A DNA stretch of 64,000 nucleotides, from assembly GCF_002240355.1 (NCBI RefSeq), contig NZ_CP016353.1, positions 1,786,501-1,850,500 on the forward strand. The letters run 5' to 3'. Positions 61,755 through 64,000 of this stretch are shown piece after piece. Under the pieces are notes generated by a model. That model did not search any database and was not told where the DNA came from. It saw nothing but the letters and a program-made list of their open reading frames with translations. The translations under genes were made by a program, and so were the position numbers. The number at the start of each line of letters is the position of its first letter. Position 1 is the stretch's first letter. This DNA is from Prauserella marina (GTDB lineage Bacteria; Actinomycetota; Actinomycetes; Mycobacteriales; Pseudonocardiaceae).

Positions 61755-62930
61755 ATGCGAGCACCGGATTCCGGCGCCGGTGACGTGCGGATGCCGTTGG
61801 CTGGAGTGCTCGTCGCCGACTTCAGCCGCGTGCTCGCGGGCCCGCTCGCCTCGATGACGCTGGCCGACCTCGGCGCGACCGTCATCAAGGTCGAGCGGCC
61901 CGGTACGGGAGACGACACCCGGAGCTGGGGGCCGCCGTGGACGGCCAATTCCAGCGCGTACTTCGAGTGCGCGAACAGGTCGAAGCGATCGGTCGTACTG
62001 GACCTCGACGACGAGAACGACCTCGTCATGGCCCGCACGCTGGCCTCGCGCGCCGACGTCATGGTGGAGAACTTCCCGGCGGGCTCGCTGGCGAGGAGGG
62101 GCCTCGACTACGAATCGGTTCGCGCGCTCAACGAGCGGCTCGTCTACTGCTCGGTGACCGGTTTCGGCAGCGGACAGGGGGCGGCGCTTCCCGGCTACGA
62201 CTTTCTGGTGCAGGCCATGGGCGGGCTCATGAGCATCACCGGCACCCCCGGCGGCGAGCCGGTCAAAGCCGGGGTCGCGCTCGTCGACGTGCTGACGGCG
62301 AAGGACGCCACGGTGGGCGTACTCGCCGCGCTGCGGGCGAGGGAGGTGTCGGGACGAGGGCAGCGCGTCGAGGTCAACCTGCTGTCCAGCCTGCTGGGCT
62401 CGCTCGCCAACCAGACCTCGGGCTACCTCGCCACGGGAAAACCGCCGGGACGCATGGGGAACGAGCATCCTTCCATCGCTCCGTACGAAACGTTGCGGTG
62501 CAAGGATGACGTGCTCGCGCTGGCCTGCGGCAACGACCGGCAGTTCGGCAAACTCGCCGAGGCGCTCGGTGTTCCGGAACTCGCCGGCGACGACCGGTTC
62601 GCCACGAACGAGGCCAGGGTGCGCAACCGGCCCGCGCTCAGGGCGGCGCTTGAGGAGAAGCTGCGGGGGGACACCGTCGAGGCGTGGAGTGCCCGGCTCA
62701 CCTCGGTGGGCGTTCCGGCGGGCAAGGTCGGCGACATCGGCGACGGGATGCGGCTCGCGGAGTCGCTCGGTCTTGCGCCGACCGTCGCGGTCGGCGATGG
62801 CGCCCCGCCACAGGTGCGCCACCCCGTCAGCTTCTCGGAGACACCGGTCACCCACTACACGGCGCCACCGAGACTGGGACAACACGACGACGACATCCGG
62901 CGCTGGCTCGCGGAGAGGACAACACCATGA
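61755..62930 (+). CDS. CaiB/BaiF family type III CoA-transferase
   Basis: A 391-residue CoA-transferase: MPLAGVLVADFSRVLAGPLASMTLADLGATVIKVERPGTGDDTR, FECANRSKRSVVLDLDDEND, NFPAGSLARRGLDY with the aspartate-equivalent region near PGYDFLVQAMGG. It transfers CoA between acyl groups. The ATG at 61755 is used; ATG at codon 13 (MPLAGV) is an alternative. ATGA overlap with an acyl-CoA dehydrogenase suggests activation of a dicarboxylic acid such as glutarate followed by oxidation. Confidence 0.88.
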   Translation: MRAPDSGAGDVRMPLAGVLVADFSRVLAGPLASMTLADLGATVIKVERPGTGDDTRSWGPPWTANSSAYFECANRSKRSVVLDLDDENDLVMARTLASRADVMVENFPAGSLARRGLDYESVRALNERLVYCSVTGFGSGQGAALPGYDFLVQAMGGLMSITGTPGGEPVKAGVALVDVLTAKDATVGVLAALRAREVSGRGQRVEVNLLSSLLGSLANQTSGYLATGKPPGRMGNEHPSIAPYETLRCKDDVLALACGNDRQFGKLAEALGVPELAGDDRFATNEARVRNRPALRAALEEKLRGDTVEAWSARLTSVGVPAGKVGDIGDGMRLAESLGLAPTVAVGDGAPPQVRHPVSFSETPVTHYTAPPRLGQHDDDIRRWLAERTTP

Positions 62931-64000
62931 CGAAGCAGACCAGGTCACCGCGGATCGACCCGCTCGACCCCGCCGGCATCGGCGATCTGCTCACTCCCCA
63001 GGAGAAACAGGTCGCTGAGTCGGTGCGCAGGTTGTGCGAGGACAAGATCGATCCGTTCGTCGCGGACTGGTTCGAAAGGGGAGAACTGCCCGACATCCGC
63101 GGCCTCGCCCAGGAACTGGGCTCGCTCGGCGTGCTCGGCATGCACCTCGAAGGGTATGGCTGCGCGGGAATGTCGGCCACCGAATACGGTCTCGCGTGCA
63201 TGGAACTCGAAGCATCCGACTCCGGCGTGCGGTCACTCGTTTCGGTGCAGGGATCGCTCGCGATGTTCGCGATCTGGCGATGGGGCTCCGAGGAACAGAA
63301 GCAACAGTGGCTGCCGGCCATGGCGGCAGGCAAGGCCATCGGCTGCTTCGGCCTCACGGAGCCCGACATCGGCTCGGATCCTGGCAACATGCGCACCACC
63401 GCGCGCAGGGACGGCACGGACTGGATCGTCGACGGCCGCAAGATGTGGATCACCAACGGCAGTGTCGCCGACGTGGCCGTCGTGTGGGCGCGCACCGACG
63501 AAGGCGTGAGGGGGTTCGTCGTTCCCGCCGGCACGCCGGGTTTCTCGGCGCCCGAGATCACGCACAAGCTGTCTTTGCGGGCTTCGGTGACTAGCGAACT
63601 GGTACTCGACGGGGTGCGGCTTCCCGCGGAGGCGGTGCTTCCGGAGGTCACCGGGCTCAAGGGACCGTTGAGCTGTCTCAACGAGGCGAGGTACGGCATC
63701 GTGTGGGGATCGCTCGGCGCGGCGAGGGCGTGCCTGAACGCCGCGCTGTCCTACGCGGGAGAACGCACCCAGTTCGGAAAGCCGATCGCCGGTTTCCAGC
63801 TGACCCAGCGCAAACTCGTGGACATGACCCTGGAATACACCAAGGGCCTGCTGCTCGCCGTGCACCTCGGAAGAAGGAAGGACGAGGGAACACTGCTGCC
63901 GGAACAGGTCAGTCTCGGCAAGCTGAACAACGTCCGCGAAGCGCTCGACATCTGCCGTGAGGCGCGCACCATCCTCGGCGCCAACGGGATCTCGCTCGAA
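62927..64000 (+). CDS. Acyl-CoA dehydrogenase, glutaryl-CoA-dehydrogenase-like (truncated by window end)
   Basis: The first 358 codons of an acyl-CoA dehydrogenase. FAD/acyl-binding strings: GCFGLTEPDIGSDPGNMRTTARRDG, WIVDGRKMWITNG, and LNEARYGIVWGSLGAARACLNAALSYAGERTQFGKPI. The string FGLTEPDIGSDPGNM is characteristic of glutaryl-CoA dehydrogenases, which decarboxylate to crotonyl-CoA. The start overlaps the CoA-transferase stop. The C-terminal 30-40 residues lie outside the window. Confidence 0.9.
   Translation, partial: MTKQTRSPRIDPLDPAGIGDLLTPQEKQVAESVRRLCEDKIDPFVADWFERGELPDIRGLAQELGSLGVLGMHLEGYGCAGMSATEYGLACMELEASDSGVRSLVSVQGSLAMFAIWRWGSEEQKQQWLPAMAAGKAIGCFGLTEPDIGSDPGNMRTTARRDGTDWIVDGRKMWITNGSVADVAVVWARTDEGVRGFVVPAGTPGFSAPEITHKLSLRASVTSELVLDGVRLPAEAVLPEVTGLKGPLSCLNEARYGIVWGSLGAARACLNAALSYAGERTQFGKPIAGFQLTQRKLVDMTLEYTKGLLLAVHLGRRKDEGTLLPEQVSLGKLNNVREALDICREARTILGANGISLE

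Overview
The DNA is about 70% GC with GTG starts, stop/start overlaps and codon use typical of actinobacteria. The gene set (CsoR copper operon, ECF41-type sigma factor, UsfX-like anti-sigma factor, DUF4383 protein, MocR regulator, HspR-type operator) suggests a Pseudonocardiaceae-like soil actinomycete such as Amycolatopsis, Prauserella or Saccharomonospora. The genus is inferred from gene content only. I found no rRNA, tRNA, insertion sequence, prophage or CRISPR array.

Layout. (1) 1-18461, all plus strand after a truncated ArsR gene: a sugar ABC importer (ATPase, permease, Tat/lipobox binding protein), a Gfo/Idh/MocA oxidoreductase, a 1535-residue secreted multidomain protein (ThuA, sorbosone/glucose-dehydrogenase-like propeller, PKD, CBM6-like, DUF1080, FIMAH), then a tightly overlapped run I identify as an actinobacterial ebo cluster: inositol-phosphate-synthase-like protein, EboC (UbiA-type), a TIM-barrel/EboA fusion, EboB, EboE, EboF, and two sugar isomerase/epimerase-like TIM barrels, the last one Tat-exported. 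(2) 18463-31307: housekeeping, stress and cell-surface genes (STAS, CBS, glycosyltransferase-HAD fusion, ClpC-like ATPase, glycosyltransferase, DUF4383, UsfX-like anti-sigma factor, DadA-like oxidase, SigJ-like sigma factor). (3) 29757-33736: an operon for an FAD oxidoreductase, a cyclase-type hydrolase and a ThDP enzyme. (4) 33744-40278: membrane protein, alpha/beta hydrolase with divergent MocR, small proteins, Hsp20, monooxygenase with divergent PadR. (5) 40493-49629: a complete non-phosphorylative L-fucose-type pathway with its own ABC importer and FadR-type repressor. (6) 49803-53737: copper homeostasis (CsoR, CopZ, accessory exported protein, CopA). (7) 53748-64000: MarR, PrmC-like methyltransferase, LLM flavin oxidoreductase, an RHH/Clp-N protein, ABC-2-like membrane protein, HtpG, cold-shock protein, and an IclR/CoA-transferase/acyl-CoA dehydrogenase locus that runs off the end.

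How the genes work together. In region 1 the importer, the dehydrogenase, the ThuA/DUF1080 protein and the TIM barrels look like parts of a 3-keto-sugar route. The central ebo genes probably make or traffic a cyclitol- or isoprenoid-linked metabolite. Here an inositol-phosphate synthase occupies the place of the EboD sugar-phosphate cyclase. In region 5 all five enzymes from L-fucose to pyruvate plus lactate are present, and a shared 12-mer marks the likely operator in both relevant promoters.

The most unusual non-coding signals are a family of 21-bp tandem repeats at four intergenic loci (two with inverted halves), a nearly A-free 300-nt stretch, a structured 183-bp element flanked by 11-bp direct repeats, and a perfectly symmetric divergent promoter/operator between padR and a monooxygenase gene.
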